Shown here: in pieces, positions 38,322 through 46,640 of the stretch
Layout of the letters: each line of letters begins with the position of its first letter
Position numbering within the stretch: the stretch's first letter is position 1
NCBI RefSeq assembly: GCF_022664535.1
Contig: NZ_JAKUJY010000002.1
Coordinates: forward strand, 124,001 to 188,000
DNA: 64,000 nt
Source: Sphingobium trunci
GTDB taxonomy: Bacteria > Pseudomonadota > Alphaproteobacteria > Sphingomonadales > Sphingomonadaceae
Reading direction: 5' to 3'
The notes under the pieces: generated by a model
Told to the model about the DNA's origin: nothing
What the model saw: the letters and a program-made list of their open reading frames with translations, nothing else
Database searches by the model: none
Position numbers and translations under genes: made by a program

Positions 38322-39641
38322 TCAGCGCGCAGCATATTGGCGGCCACGCGTGACCAGGGCCCAGCGTTGGGGCGCCGCATCCGCCACATTCTCGCGCACG
38401 AAACATTGGCCGCGGCGGGCCTGGATCGCGTGGCAGAGGGCCACGGCTTCGGCCCGCTCGTCAAAGCCGCTGACGGCAAGGCGAGTGAAGGAAGCGCCGT
38501 TGACCGCGATCTGGCTGGTCACGACCGGCAGCGCGGCGAGGCGGTGATCGCGGCGGGCCATGCCGAACCATTTTTCCTTGGCGATGGCGGCATTGTCATA
38601 GGCGCCGAGCTGTACCACCCAACGGCCGTTGCCCTTCGTCATCGGGTGGAACGCCACCTGCTGCATGGTGGCGGGCGCAACCCGGCGGGCGGAAGCGGCC
38701 GTGCGGGGCGCGGCGACGCGGACGGGCGCGGCCAGGCTGCGGATCATCGGCGCGGGCGCTTCGGCGGCGACAGGCTGCGGCGCGGGCGCAGGATCAGCCA
38801 TGGCCATTTCGGCCGGAGCGGCAGCCTGGGATGGCTGTTCGGCGGGCAAGGCCTTGGGCGCCTGCTCGACGGGGGCGACCTGCGCCATCTGGACCGGCGC
38901 GGCTTCGGGAGCCAGCGCCAGCGCGACAGGCTGGCCCGCATCGGCGCCATCGATCGTCACGCCGATCATCACGGCGACGCGCTGCGGCGTCATGCCCGGC
39001 GCGGCGGTCTGGGCCCATTGTGTAATGCGCTGGTTGGCGGCGAGCGGGTCGAGATCGATGCCGGCGATCATGCGCGCATCCTTCCAGCGACCGGCCAGTG
39101 CATAGGCATAGGCCAGGTTCTGGCGGGTCTGCGCCGTTGCCGAAGGATCGTGGATCACTTGCGAGAGAATGCGTATGCCTTCGTCCGCATCGCCCGCCAT
39201 CGCCATGGCCAGTCCGTAATCGGCGGCGGGAACGATGTCGGCATGGCTGGCGAGCAGGTCGCGGGCTTCGCGATCCTTGCCCAGCCCGGCCTTCACCAAC
39301 GCAAGGGTGATGACGGTGCGGGGATCGGTGTTGCCAAGCGTGATCGCGTCCGACAGCGCGGTTTCGGCCGAGGCGAAGCGGCCGTCGGCGACATAGGCGC
39401 GGCCCAGCAACTGGCGGGCGCGGGCGTCGCGCGGCGCGACCTGAACGCCGGCTTCGGCAAGCTCCACCGCGCGGGCGCCGTCACGATCGGCCAGCGCCTT
39501 TTCGACCGAACCGGCAAGACGGTCGGGGCTTTGCTGCGGCGCGATGGCGGCGGGGCGGAAGGCCGATCCGGTGCACCCCACCATGGTGGTTCCGACGAGC
39601 AGCGACGCAATCGCCGCCTTGGTGAAAGCCTTGGGCTTCAT
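38322..39641 (-). CDS. SPOR-domain lipoprotein with tetratricopeptide-like repeats
   Basis: 439 residues from ATG 39641 (MKPKAFTKAAIAS); the longer frame lacks a sensible N-terminus. Residues 1-23 end in a lipobox-like MVGC (Cys23), suggesting a lipoprotein. TPR-like helices cover about 45-190 (RQLLGRAYVADGRFASAETALSDAI). A long Ala/Pro-rich linker follows. The C-terminal SPOR domain (about 363-438; WVVQLGAYDNAAIAKEKW) would bind denuded septal peptidoglycan. It is the third gene after parA and the RHH gene, 13 bases downstream of the latter. Confidence 0.82.
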   Translation of the reverse strand: MKPKAFTKAAIASLLVGTTMVGCTGSAFRPAAIAPQQSPDRLAGSVEKALADRDGARAVELAEAGVQVAPRDARARQLLGRAYVADGRFASAETALSDAITLGNTDPRTVITLALVKAGLGKDREARDLLASHADIVPAADYGLAMAMAGDADEGIRILSQVIHDPSATAQTRQNLAYAYALAGRWKDARMIAGIDLDPLAANQRITQWAQTAAPGMTPQRVAVMIGVTIDGADAGQPVALALAPEAAPVQMAQVAPVEQAPKALPAEQPSQAAAPAEMAMADPAPAPQPVAAEAPAPMIRSLAAPVRVAAPRTAASARRVAPATMQQVAFHPMTKGNGRWVVQLGAYDNAAIAKEKWFGMARRDHRLAALPVVTSQIAVNGASFTRLAVSGFDERAEAVALCHAIQARRGQCFVRENVADAAPQRWALVTRGRQYAAR

Positions 39642-39654
39642 GGGCTGTGATCCC

Positions 39655-40212
39655 TTATTTGCCGCTGCGCGAGCGCGGAAGCTGTTGGGCCAGGCGGTCG
39701 ACTTCGGGCAGGCCGCCAAGGAAGCTGTCGAGCGCTTCGGTCACCATCTGCTGCGCCGACCGGCCGACGATCGCGCTGGCGAGGCGAAGCTTCAGATGCC
39801 GATCGGCATCGAGCCGCAGGGTGAAGGCTGCCTTGCGCCCCTTCGACACGGCGGAGCTGCGCGCCTTGGCGGCTTTTTTGGGCTTTGCCGCCTGTACGGG
39901 CGCCGGTGCCGGAGCCGTTTCGGCAATGCGCTCGGCCAGTTCCTCGCGCTCTGTCACGACCGGCGGCACGGGAGCGGCGGCGGGAACCGGCGTCATCGGC
40001 GTCAACCCGGCGACGGAGCGCGACTCGGTCGGCACCGGCTCAGGCCGCGTCACATCGAAGCCCATGTCGTTCCAGCCCAGATCCTCCTGCAGCGCATTGG
40101 CGCCGGAGGTCAGGCCAAAGCCCGGCACCGGGCGGCGCATGGCGGGCGACGCCGCGCCCTTGCGCGCCAGCAGGCCGGAAGTCAGCGAGGCGAGAGGTTT
40201 CGGTTCAACCAT
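39655..40212 (-). CDS. Ribbon-helix-helix protein paired with ParA
   Basis: 185 residues. The N-terminal about 120 residues are low-complexity, Ala/Pro-rich and basic. The C-terminus holds a ribbon-helix-helix-like unit: KAAFTLRLDADRHLKLRLASAIVGRSAQQMVTEALDSFL (beta strand, two helices). Such proteins bind palindromic DNA as dimers and often act as the ParB-like or regulator partner of ParA ATPases. It starts 16 bases after the parA stop. DNA binding is inferred from the fold pattern only; no ParB nuclease-like domain is present. Confidence 0.7.
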   Translation of the reverse strand: MVEPKPLASLTSGLLARKGAASPAMRRPVPGFGLTSGANALQEDLGWNDMGFDVTRPEPVPTESRSVAGLTPMTPVPAAAPVPPVVTEREELAERIAETAPAPAPVQAAKPKKAAKARSSAVSKGRKAAFTLRLDADRHLKLRLASAIVGRSAQQMVTEALDSFLGGLPEVDRLAQQLPRSRSGK

Positions 40213-40227
40213 GGCAATCCCCTCCCC

Positions 40228-40947
40228 TTACTGCGTGACCCGGCGGCCGAAGCCACCGCTGGCCGGACGGACCGCGCCAGCCGTACCGACCGCATTGTGC
40301 GGCACGGAAAAGACGGTGCGGCGGAAATTCTTTTCGAGCCGGTCGGACACATAGGTCCAGAGCTGCGCCACCTCGGCGGCGGAGCGGCCGTTGGGATCGA
40401 CCTCCATTACCGTGCGGCCGTCGATCATCGAGGCGGCGAAATCGGTGCGGTGGTGCAAGGTCACCGGCGCGACGGTTCCATGCTGGGACAAGGCGACCGC
40501 GGCTTCGGACGTGATCCGCGCCTTGGGCGTGGCGGCATTGACCACGAAGATCAGCGGCTTGCCCGCGCGTTCGCACAGGTCCACCGTGGCGCCCACGGCA
40601 CGCAGGTCGTGCGGGCTGGGACGGGTCGGCACGACGATCAGTTCGGCGACGGAAATGACGCTCTGGATCGCCATGGTGATCGCGGGCGGCGTGTCGATGA
40701 CCGCGAGCTTGAAGCCCTGCTGGCGAAGGATTTCGAGGTCGGCGGCCAGCCGCGCGACGGTCGTCTGGGCGAAGGCGGGATATTCGGCCTCCCGCTCGTT
40801 CCACCAGTCGGCCAGCGAACCCTGCGGGTCGATGTCGATCAGGACGACCGGGCCTGCGCCCGCCATCTGAGCCTGCACGGCCAGATGGCCCGATAGGGTG
40901 GTCTTGCCCGATCCCCCCTTTTGCGATGCCAATGCCAATATGCGCAC
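40228..40947 (-). CDS. ParA family ATPase
   Basis: 239 residues from a GTG at 40947 with GGGGGA upstream; the longer frame starts inside the promoter region. The deviant Walker A is QKGGSGKTT (9-17). Walker B-like LIDIDPQGSLADWW, then VIDTPPA and VPTRPSPHDLRAV, complete the ParA signature. ParA ATPases position plasmids, chromosomes or protein clusters by nucleoid gradients. No origin or replication gene is nearby, so this is a chromosomal orphan type. Neighbours are an RHH protein and two SPOR proteins, pointing to placement of an envelope or division component. Confidence 0.88.
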   Translation of the reverse strand: MRILALASQKGGSGKTTLSGHLAVQAQMAGAGPVVLIDIDPQGSLADWWNEREAEYPAFAQTTVARLAADLEILRQQGFKLAVIDTPPAITMAIQSVISVAELIVVPTRPSPHDLRAVGATVDLCERAGKPLIFVVNAATPKARITSEAAVALSQHGTVAPVTLHHRTDFAASMIDGRTVMEVDPNGRSAAEVAQLWTYVSDRLEKNFRRTVFSVPHNAVGTAGAVRPASGGFGRRVTQ

Positions 40948-41042
40948 GCAATTTCCCCCAGAAAATCCAATTGGAAAAGGGAGTGCCACAGCCCCGCCTA
41001 AGAATTGGTTAATCGGCGCGGAAGGCTGGCTCTCGTCGAAAA

Positions 41043-41068
41043 AGCGATGTTCTTAGCGCTAAGTCGCT
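41043..41068. promoter_or_regulatory. Perfect palindrome between the divergent parA and Sel1-SPOR genes
   Basis: CTTAGCGCTAAG (41052-41063) is a perfect 12-base palindrome, flanked by AGCGA (41043-41047) and TCGCT (41064-41068), which are also complementary. It lies about 100 bases upstream of parA and 50 bases upstream of the Sel1-SPOR gene. It is a reasonable operator or ParA/RHH-associated binding site; no protein binding is shown. Confidence 0.45.
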
Positions 41069-41118
41069 ATTAACCTTGATCGGGCATGAAGCGCGGAAAG
41101 CCGATGGGAGCATGGGAC

Positions 41119-42147
41119 ATGAAGCATATCTGGAATGTGCTGGCCGCCGGGACGATAGTGGGCCTTGCCCAGCCGTCCTTCGCCGATGTGAAGGCGGGCG
41201 TCGATGCCTGGCAGCAGGGCGACTATGCCAAGGCCGTGGCGGTATGGCAGCCGCTGGCGCAGGCTGGCGATCCCGATGCGCAGTTCAACATGGGCCAGGC
41301 CTACAAGCTGGGCCGGGGGGTGAGGACCGATGCCGGTGCCGCGATCGAATGGTATCGCAAGGCGGCGGCTCAGGGCCACAGCCGGGCCGAGGATAATCTG
41401 GGCCTGCTGATGTTCCAGCAGGGGGACCGGGCGGGCGCCCTGCCCTATTTGCAACGCGCCGCCGACCGGGGCGAACCGCGCGCGCAATATATTGTCGGCA
41501 CGGCGCTGTTCAACGGCGATCTCGCGCCGAAAAACTGGGTACGGGCCTATGCGCTGATGACGCGGGCATCCGACTCCGGCCTGGCGCAGGCGAAGGCCAG
41601 CCTGGCACAGATGGACAAATATATCCCGCAGGACCAGCGCGAACAGGCGGTCGCTTTGGCGCGCTCCATGGGCACGCAGCAACAGGCGGCGCTGTCCGGG
41701 GAGGACTCGCGGCAGAGCGCTCCGGTTTCCCGCGACACGCCCAGGCCAGTGCGGACGGCGGAACTGCCGCCCTCCAGCCCTCCACCCTCCAGCCCTTCCC
41801 TGGCGAAGCCGAAGCCGGTCGAGCAACCGCCGGCGGCCAAACCGGCGGCTCCGGCAAAGAGCGCCACCGCCAAGCCTGTGCCTGCCAAGGCGGCCCTGCC
41901 GCATGTCGCGAACGGCGGGGGATGGCGGGTCCAGATCGGCGCGTTCAGTGCGGAGGCGCGGGCGCGCAGCCTGTGGAGCCAGCTCAGCAGCAAGGTCAGC
42001 GGCCTGTCCGGCTACCAGCCCTATATCATGACGAGCGCGGGCGTGACCCGGCTTCAGGCTGGCCCGCTCGCAAGCGGCGCCGATGCGGCAAAGCTGTGCG
42101 GCGCGATCAAGGCGGCGGGTGCGGAGTGCATTCCCAAGAAGATGTGA
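41119..42147 (+). CDS. Sel1-repeat and SPOR-domain periplasmic protein
   Basis: 342 residues from ATG 41119 (MKHIWNVLAAGTIVG), which has GGGAG in position and gives a clean signal peptide (cleavage after PSFA, residue about 22); two earlier ATGs are possible. Sel1-like repeats cover about 25-170 (DAQFNMGQAYKLGRGVRTDAGAAIEWYRKAA). A Pro/Ala/Lys-rich linker follows. A C-terminal SPOR domain (about 268-340; WRVQIGAFSAEARARSLW) should bind septal glycan strands. It is divergent from parA, so SPOR proteins lie on both sides of the ParA/RHH pair. Confidence 0.88.
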   Translation: MKHIWNVLAAGTIVGLAQPSFADVKAGVDAWQQGDYAKAVAVWQPLAQAGDPDAQFNMGQAYKLGRGVRTDAGAAIEWYRKAAAQGHSRAEDNLGLLMFQQGDRAGALPYLQRAADRGEPRAQYIVGTALFNGDLAPKNWVRAYALMTRASDSGLAQAKASLAQMDKYIPQDQREQAVALARSMGTQQQAALSGEDSRQSAPVSRDTPRPVRTAELPPSSPPPSSPSLAKPKPVEQPPAAKPAAPAKSATAKPVPAKAALPHVANGGGWRVQIGAFSAEARARSLWSQLSSKVSGLSGYQPYIMTSAGVTRLQAGPLASGADAAKLCGAIKAAGAECIPKKM

Positions 42148-42214
42148 ATCTTGCCAACGCTTGGAACTTAATTTCAAGCGTGGCATAATGCGGCTTCAGG
42201 ATTGGAGCCTCGGC

Positions 42215-43234
42215 ATGACAGGGAAGAATGAAGCAACGGTCAGCGCGCTGGTGGAAGCCGCGCTGGGTGCGGACGCCGCGTCGCAGGTGCTGGATGCGCT
42301 GGCCATCGCCCCCGCGCTGATGGCCGAAAGCGGCCCGGGCGTATCGCGCGGCGCCTTCGCCATGGCGATGAACGTCCTGCTTTTCCATGACCTTCTGCAG
42401 CGCGTGCCGAGCGGCGCCGCCTATGTCGCCGATCGGATGGCGCGCGGCGGCAAGGTGATGTTCGATCATGGCGCGCTGCGGACGGTCAGGCTGGCCGAAG
42501 GGCCGACCGGCGCCCTGCCGCCGGGAGAAGAGGCCTTCACCCGCATATTCCTGCCCCTGGGCTATGAAATGGCCGCCATCTATCCGCTGGATCGCCTGCG
42601 CATGACCGGGCGGGCCTATCGTCATGCCGACTGGCCGGAGGCTGTCCCGCAATTCTTCCTGTCGGAACTGCATGTCGATCGTTTCGACCCGGAATTTGCG
42701 GAGGTCGCGGCGCGGGTGTTCGGCACCTCGCGCGATCCGCTGACGGCGGAGGCGAAGGCGGTGCTGGCACGCTATGCCGCGGGCGAGCATGTGCCCTTCG
42801 CGGACGCAGCCGCCGCGTTGCCGGTGATCGTCGGCGCCTTCGACCGGCAGCATGATCCGGCCAGCATCGAGGATTATGAACTGCTCCTCTCCCGCTCGCA
42901 CGAAGCCGCCTGGATCGCGACGGAGGGCAATGCCTTCAACCATGCGACGGACCGGGTGACCGACGTCGCCGCGCTCGCGGAACGGCTGAAGACGGAGGAT
43001 TGGCCGATGAAGGAGAGGCTGGAAGTGTCGCGCACCGGGCGCGTGCGGCAGACGGCTTTCCGGGCCGACACCGTCGAACGGCTGTTTGCCGGCAACGAAC
43101 TGCGCGACGTGCCGGGCTCCTTCTACGAATTCATCAGCCGCGACATCGATCCAAACACCGGCCGCCTCGACCTGGCCTTCGACACCGGAAACGCGACAGG
43201 GATTTTCGCCATGACCAGCGCAAAGCCCGACTGA
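42215..43234 (+). CDS. DUF1338 protein, 2-oxoadipate dioxygenase/decarboxylase-like (HglS/YdcJ family)
   Basis: 339 residues from ATG 42215, which has GGAG upstream; an ATG at 42188 lacks one. Characterised members are Fe(II) enzymes converting 2-oxoadipate to D-2-hydroxyglutarate in lysine breakdown. Visible features: a metal-site His in NAFNHATDRV, VSRTGRVRQTAFRAD, and the C-terminal PGSFYEFISRD. It is shorter than the about 450-residue HglS/YdcJ, so substrate may differ. It lies 59 bases upstream of purU on the same strand. Family call good, substrate uncertain. Confidence 0.78.
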   Translation: MTGKNEATVSALVEAALGADAASQVLDALAIAPALMAESGPGVSRGAFAMAMNVLLFHDLLQRVPSGAAYVADRMARGGKVMFDHGALRTVRLAEGPTGALPPGEEAFTRIFLPLGYEMAAIYPLDRLRMTGRAYRHADWPEAVPQFFLSELHVDRFDPEFAEVAARVFGTSRDPLTAEAKAVLARYAAGEHVPFADAAAALPVIVGAFDRQHDPASIEDYELLLSRSHEAAWIATEGNAFNHATDRVTDVAALAERLKTEDWPMKERLEVSRTGRVRQTAFRADTVERLFAGNELRDVPGSFYEFISRDIDPNTGRLDLAFDTGNATGIFAMTSAKPD

Positions 43235-43293
43235 CGGGTTGATCGGCGCCGCCGCTTGGGGCAACCCCTGCCTATCTTATCGGGGAGGTCGCG

Positions 43294-44160
43294 TTGACAT
43301 TATCGGTTGTCCCATCCTGGGTGCTCAGTCTGGTCTGTGGCGATCGGGTCGGTATCGTCGCGGCGGTGAGCCAGTTTCTGGCCGAGCGCGGCGGCTTCAT
43401 CACCGACAGCCAGCAATATGCCGACCGGGAGGCGGATCGCTTCTTCATGCGCGTCGCGTTCGAGGCGACCGACGAGCGCATGACCGACACCGAAAGGCTG
43501 CGGCAGGAATTTGCGGCGGTGGGAACGCGCTTCGCCATGGACTGGCGGCTGACGGCGGCGGATGAGAAGCCCCGGATGCTGATCGCCGTGTCGAAGGGAT
43601 CGCATTGCCTGGCCGACCTGCTGCACCGCTGGCAGACGGGGACGCTGGCGGTCGACATCATGGGCGTGGTGTCCAACCATCCCGACATGCGCCGGATCAC
43701 CGAATGGCACGGCATCCCCTATCATGAACTGCCGCCCAATGGCGACAAGGCGGCGCAGGAGGCCGCGCTGCTGGGCCTGTTCGAGCGGACGCGGTCGGAA
43801 TATCTGATCCTGGCCCGCTATATGCAGGTGCTGTCCGAAGGGCTGGTCGAGGCGCTGGAGGCGCGCTGCGTCAACATCCATCACAGCTTCCTGCCGGGTT
43901 TCAAGGGCGCCCGCCCCTATCACCGCGCGCATGAGCGCGGCGTCAAGCTGATCGGCGCAACGGCGCATTTCGTGACCGCCGACCTCGACGAGGGGCCGAT
44001 CGTCGAACAGGCGGTCGAGCGCATCGATCATCGCGCCACGGCAGACGACATGATCCGCATCGGCCGCGACATAGAGGCGCAGGTGCTGGCCCGCGCGGTC
44101 GGCTGGCTGGCCGACCGCCGGGTGTTGCTGAATGGCGGAAAGACCGTGGTGTTCCGCTGA
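43294..44160 (+). CDS. purU: Formyltetrahydrofolate deformylase
   Basis: 288 residues from a TTG at 43294, five bases after GGGGAGG. The enzyme releases formate from 10-formyl-THF to balance one-carbon pools. An N-terminal ACT domain (about 8-85; LVCGDRVGIVAAVSQFLAERGGFI) precedes the formyltransferase-like catalytic domain. The catalytic region reads VNIHHSFLPGFKGARPYHRA and ATAHFVTADLDEGPI, giving the His and Asp of the active site. The length is usual. It is convergent with a 54-residue small gene. Confidence 0.94.
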   Translation: MTLSVVPSWVLSLVCGDRVGIVAAVSQFLAERGGFITDSQQYADREADRFFMRVAFEATDERMTDTERLRQEFAAVGTRFAMDWRLTAADEKPRMLIAVSKGSHCLADLLHRWQTGTLAVDIMGVVSNHPDMRRITEWHGIPYHELPPNGDKAAQEAALLGLFERTRSEYLILARYMQVLSEGLVEALEARCVNIHHSFLPGFKGARPYHRAHERGVKLIGATAHFVTADLDEGPIVEQAVERIDHRATADDMIRIGRDIEAQVLARAVGWLADRRVLLNGGKTVVFR

Positions 44161-44169
44161 CGCCCCGGC

Positions 44170-44334
44170 CTACAGGCCGAGGCGGCTCCAGAATTCGTCC
44201 GGCGCCAGTTCATGGCCCCTGACCGGCACGGCGGTTTCAGGACCGGTGCGCGTCCAGGATGAATGAGGGATGTGGATCTGCTGGCCGAAGCTGGCCCGGC
44301 GCTGCCGGCGGACACGAGAAACAGTCTGGGTCAT
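44170..44334 (-). CDS. Short protein of 54 residues, unknown
   Basis: An open frame of 55 codons from ATG 44334 to TAG. It is preceded by AGGAGA with six bases before the ATG, a near-ideal ribosome site. The product is basic at the N-terminus (VRRQRRAS), then polar, ending HELAPDEFWSRLGL, which looks like a folded amphipathic tail and not random translation. No membrane segment or known motif. It is convergent with purU, with 9 bases between the stops. Confidence 0.55.
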   Translation of the reverse strand: MTQTVSRVRRQRRASFGQQIHIPHSSWTRTGPETAVPVRGHELAPDEFWSRLGL

Positions 44335-44633
44335 CGTCTTCTCCTGATGAGGAGGAACACGAAACCTTGCGTGGTCGCTTCAGTACCGTGCGCTTTAGCC
44401 GTTGATGACGCGGAGCAAGCTGACATCCTTCAAAAGCCGCGGAGCTCATCGCTCAGGCATATATCTACTGATTGAATAGAGAGATGCAAAGATAGCTTTG
44501 CTTGAGGCGTGAGGATTTCAGCTTTTCAGCGGGAGCTGCAGCGCAGGATGGATGTCTTCACGGAAAGCGAGGCCGCAGACTCCACGACAAGGCCACCATG
44601 CCGACGGGCATAAAGTGCGCGAAATGCGATCCG
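44335..44633. other. AT-rich intergenic stretch without a convincing gene
   Basis: Part of a roughly 600-base region of unusually low GC (hand count 44461-44520: 23/60). A small hairpin GCAAAG (44486-44491) / CTTTGC (44496-44501) is present. A 126-codon plus-strand frame over 44502-44882 has no family features or clear ribosome site and runs over the small minus-strand gene at 44634, so I do not call it. The stretch upstream of 44334 should hold the promoter of the 54-residue gene. Confidence 0.45.
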
Positions 44634-44726
44634 TCAGAAGGCTACGTTATAGATGAACCAGCCCATGATCAGCAGGCTCGTCACCACACAAAGCCGGTCA
44701 CCAAAAATGTCGATCCGCGACATCAT
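44634..44726 (-). CDS. Candidate 30-residue single-pass membrane protein
   Basis: 31 codons from ATG 44726 (two ATGs in a row) to TGA, preceded by GGAAGG with six bases before the start. The product has a short charged N-terminus (SRIDIFGDR) and then one hydrophobic helix, LCVVTSLLIMGWFIYNVAF. This resembles the many tiny inner-membrane proteins missed by ORF callers. It sits in an AT-rich gap that otherwise has no gene. Function cannot be guessed; the ribosome site and membrane-type sequence are the whole case. Confidence 0.45.
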   Translation of the reverse strand: MMSRIDIFGDRLCVVTSLLIMGWFIYNVAF

Positions 44727-44930
44727 TCACATCCTTCCACCTTGGAGCGATCTTTGTCGCTTCCTTGCGAAAGGATAAACCATGTGAACGCACAAAGGAA
44801 TAGCTTTAGTGCGCCCAAATCATCCTTTTCAGCGGTGAACCGAAAATTTTTGCATGGATTTCATTCCGGCAGGATATCGTGATTAACTTACATCATCAGC
44901 AATAGCCGATAGCCAATTGAATGATAAGGT

Positions 44931-45143
44931 TTATCTGAAATCGGGGCCGCGATGCTTCAGGAAGGACCGGGTGGCCTCTTCGGGACCGCGATAGGCTTCC
45001 TGAAACTCCGCACTCCAATATTTGAGATCGTCCAATTCGATCCGCGCGCCCGAAACGGCGCACAGCACGAACTGGCCCGGACGCACGATATCGAAATGCG
45101 GCGTGTCGTAATGCAGCACCGCCAGTCCCTGAATATCCGCCAT
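44931..45143 (-). CDS. DUF2093 family protein
   Basis: 70 residues from ATG 45143, which overlaps the stop of the upstream gene (ATGA). A longer frame exists, but it lies inside that gene. Sequence features are LAVLHYDTPHFDIVRPGQFVLCAVSGARIELDDLKYWSAEFQEAY, the typical alphaproteobacterial DUF2093 core. It includes one Cys and may be a small beta protein, possibly metal-binding if partnered. Function unknown. Its coupling to the flavin oxidoreductase gene is common in sphingomonads as far as I recall. Confidence 0.85.
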   Translation of the reverse strand: MADIQGLAVLHYDTPHFDIVRPGQFVLCAVSGARIELDDLKYWSAEFQEAYRGPEEATRSFLKHRGPDFR

Positions 45144-46546
45144 CAGTCGCCGGTCAGGATGCGATCGACCAGTTGCTTCACGGTCGGCACGAACCCGTTG
45201 GAGTAGAAGGGGTCCTGCTTGAACTTGTAGGCGCCATGGCCCGCAAAAAGCAGATTCTTGTCCAGATCGCCGCCATGGACGGCCTCCTGCAAGGACTTCT
45301 GGATGCAGAAGCTGCGCGGATCGGCCAGGCGGCCGGTCGAGTTGGTCTCGCTGTCCATCCAGCTCGAAAAGGCGCACTGGCTGAGGCAGCCCATGCAGTC
45401 GGTCTGGTCCTTGCGGATCTCGGCCCTTTCCTCCTCGGTCACGAAGACCAGGGTATTGTCCGGCGTCTTGAGCGCGGAGGTGAAGCCCTGCCCCACCCAT
45501 TCGCGGGCGCGCAGCAGGTCGTTCCGCGTCACCCAGAAATTCCTGCCCTTCACGCCCGCGTCGAGTTGGTGCGTATGATCGCCCGCCTGTTCGGTGCTGA
45601 ACGGAATCTGCCGCTCCGAACGCGCCTCCAACTGGCGGAGGAAGGGATTGCGGACCGCCGAGCTGTAGAAGCCGGTCGGCGAGAATCGGTGCAGCAGCAC
45701 GTCGCCCGGCTCCAGCCTGGTCAGGCGCTGTTTCCACTCGTCGGGGATCGGGCTTTCCTGCGTCAGCAGCGGCCGGGTGCCGAACTGGAAGGCGATGGCG
45801 CCGAGTTCGGGATTGTCGATCCAGTCGTTCCAGTCCTTGAGGTGCCACACGCCGCCCGCCATGACGATCGGCACATCGTCGGAAATGCCGCCTTCGCGCA
45901 TGGTGGCGCGCAAGTCCCGCACGCGGGGATAGGGGTCCTGCGGCACCTTGGGGTCTTCGGCATTGGACAGGCCGTTATGGCCACCCGCCAGCCAGGGATC
46001 TTCATAGACTACCGCCGCCAGCCATTCCGAAGCCTTGGAATAGGCGCGCTTCCACAGCGCGCGGAAGGCGCGGCCGGAGGACACGATGGGAAGGTAGCTG
46101 ACGCCGTAGGAGGCGGCGATTTCCGACAGCTTGTACGGCATGCCCGCGCCGCAGGTGACGCCCGCGACCATGCCCCTCGTCTTTTCGAGGACGCCGTGCA
46201 GGACGCGCTGGGCACCGCCCATTTCCCACAGGACGTTGATGTTGATCGCGCCCTTGCCGTCTGCGATCTCGAAGGCACGCTTCACCTGCTCGACCGCGCC
46301 GTCAATGGCATAGGCGATCAGTTCCTCATGCCGATCGCGGCGGGTGCGGCCATGATAGATTTGCGGGATGACATTGCCGAAACTGTCATAGCTGTCCGCA
46401 TTGACGGCCGACACGGTACCGATACCCCCGGCGGCGGCCCATGCGCCGGAACTGGCATGGTTGGAAACAGCTACGCCCTTGCCGCCCTCGACCAGCGGCC
46501 ACACTTCGCGGCCGCCATAGATGATGGGCTTCAACCCCTTGAACAA
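45143..46546 (-). CDS. Nitronate monooxygenase-like flavin oxidoreductase with C-terminal Cys cluster
   Basis: 467 residues from a TTG at 46546 (FKGLKPIIYGG follows), with GGGAGA just upstream; a longer frame adds 13 residues. The TIM-barrel FMN domain shows VAVSNHASSGAWAAAGGIGTVSAVNAD, VAGVTCGAGMPYKL, PIVMAGGVW and AIAFQFGTRPLLT, as in 2-nitropropane dioxygenase/nitronate monooxygenase and enoyl reductase FabK relatives. A long C-terminal extension carries DCMGCLSQCAFSSW, a Cys-x2-Cys-x3-Cys pattern that could hold metal or an Fe-S cluster. Substrate unknown. The stop overlaps the DUF2093 start. Confidence 0.85.
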   Translation of the reverse strand: MFKGLKPIIYGGREVWPLVEGGKGVAVSNHASSGAWAAAGGIGTVSAVNADSYDSFGNVIPQIYHGRTRRDRHEELIAYAIDGAVEQVKRAFEIADGKGAININVLWEMGGAQRVLHGVLEKTRGMVAGVTCGAGMPYKLSEIAASYGVSYLPIVSSGRAFRALWKRAYSKASEWLAAVVYEDPWLAGGHNGLSNAEDPKVPQDPYPRVRDLRATMREGGISDDVPIVMAGGVWHLKDWNDWIDNPELGAIAFQFGTRPLLTQESPIPDEWKQRLTRLEPGDVLLHRFSPTGFYSSAVRNPFLRQLEARSERQIPFSTEQAGDHTHQLDAGVKGRNFWVTRNDLLRAREWVGQGFTSALKTPDNTLVFVTEEERAEIRKDQTDCMGCLSQCAFSSWMDSETNSTGRLADPRSFCIQKSLQEAVHGGDLDKNLLFAGHGAYKFKQDPFYSNGFVPTVKQLVDRILTGD

Positions 46547-46640
46547 CGCAATCTCCCTGCGCAAAGTCGCGTGGCTGCCAGCCACGTAAACGCCGCCCTA
46601 TAGCAGCTTTGCTGAAATAGGGCGAATTTTCCGGCGGCCC

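Noticed and set aside
44502..44882. 126-codon plus-strand frame in the AT-rich gap
   Set aside because: No ribosome site or recognisable pattern, uneven composition, and it covers the better-supported 30-residue minus-strand gene.
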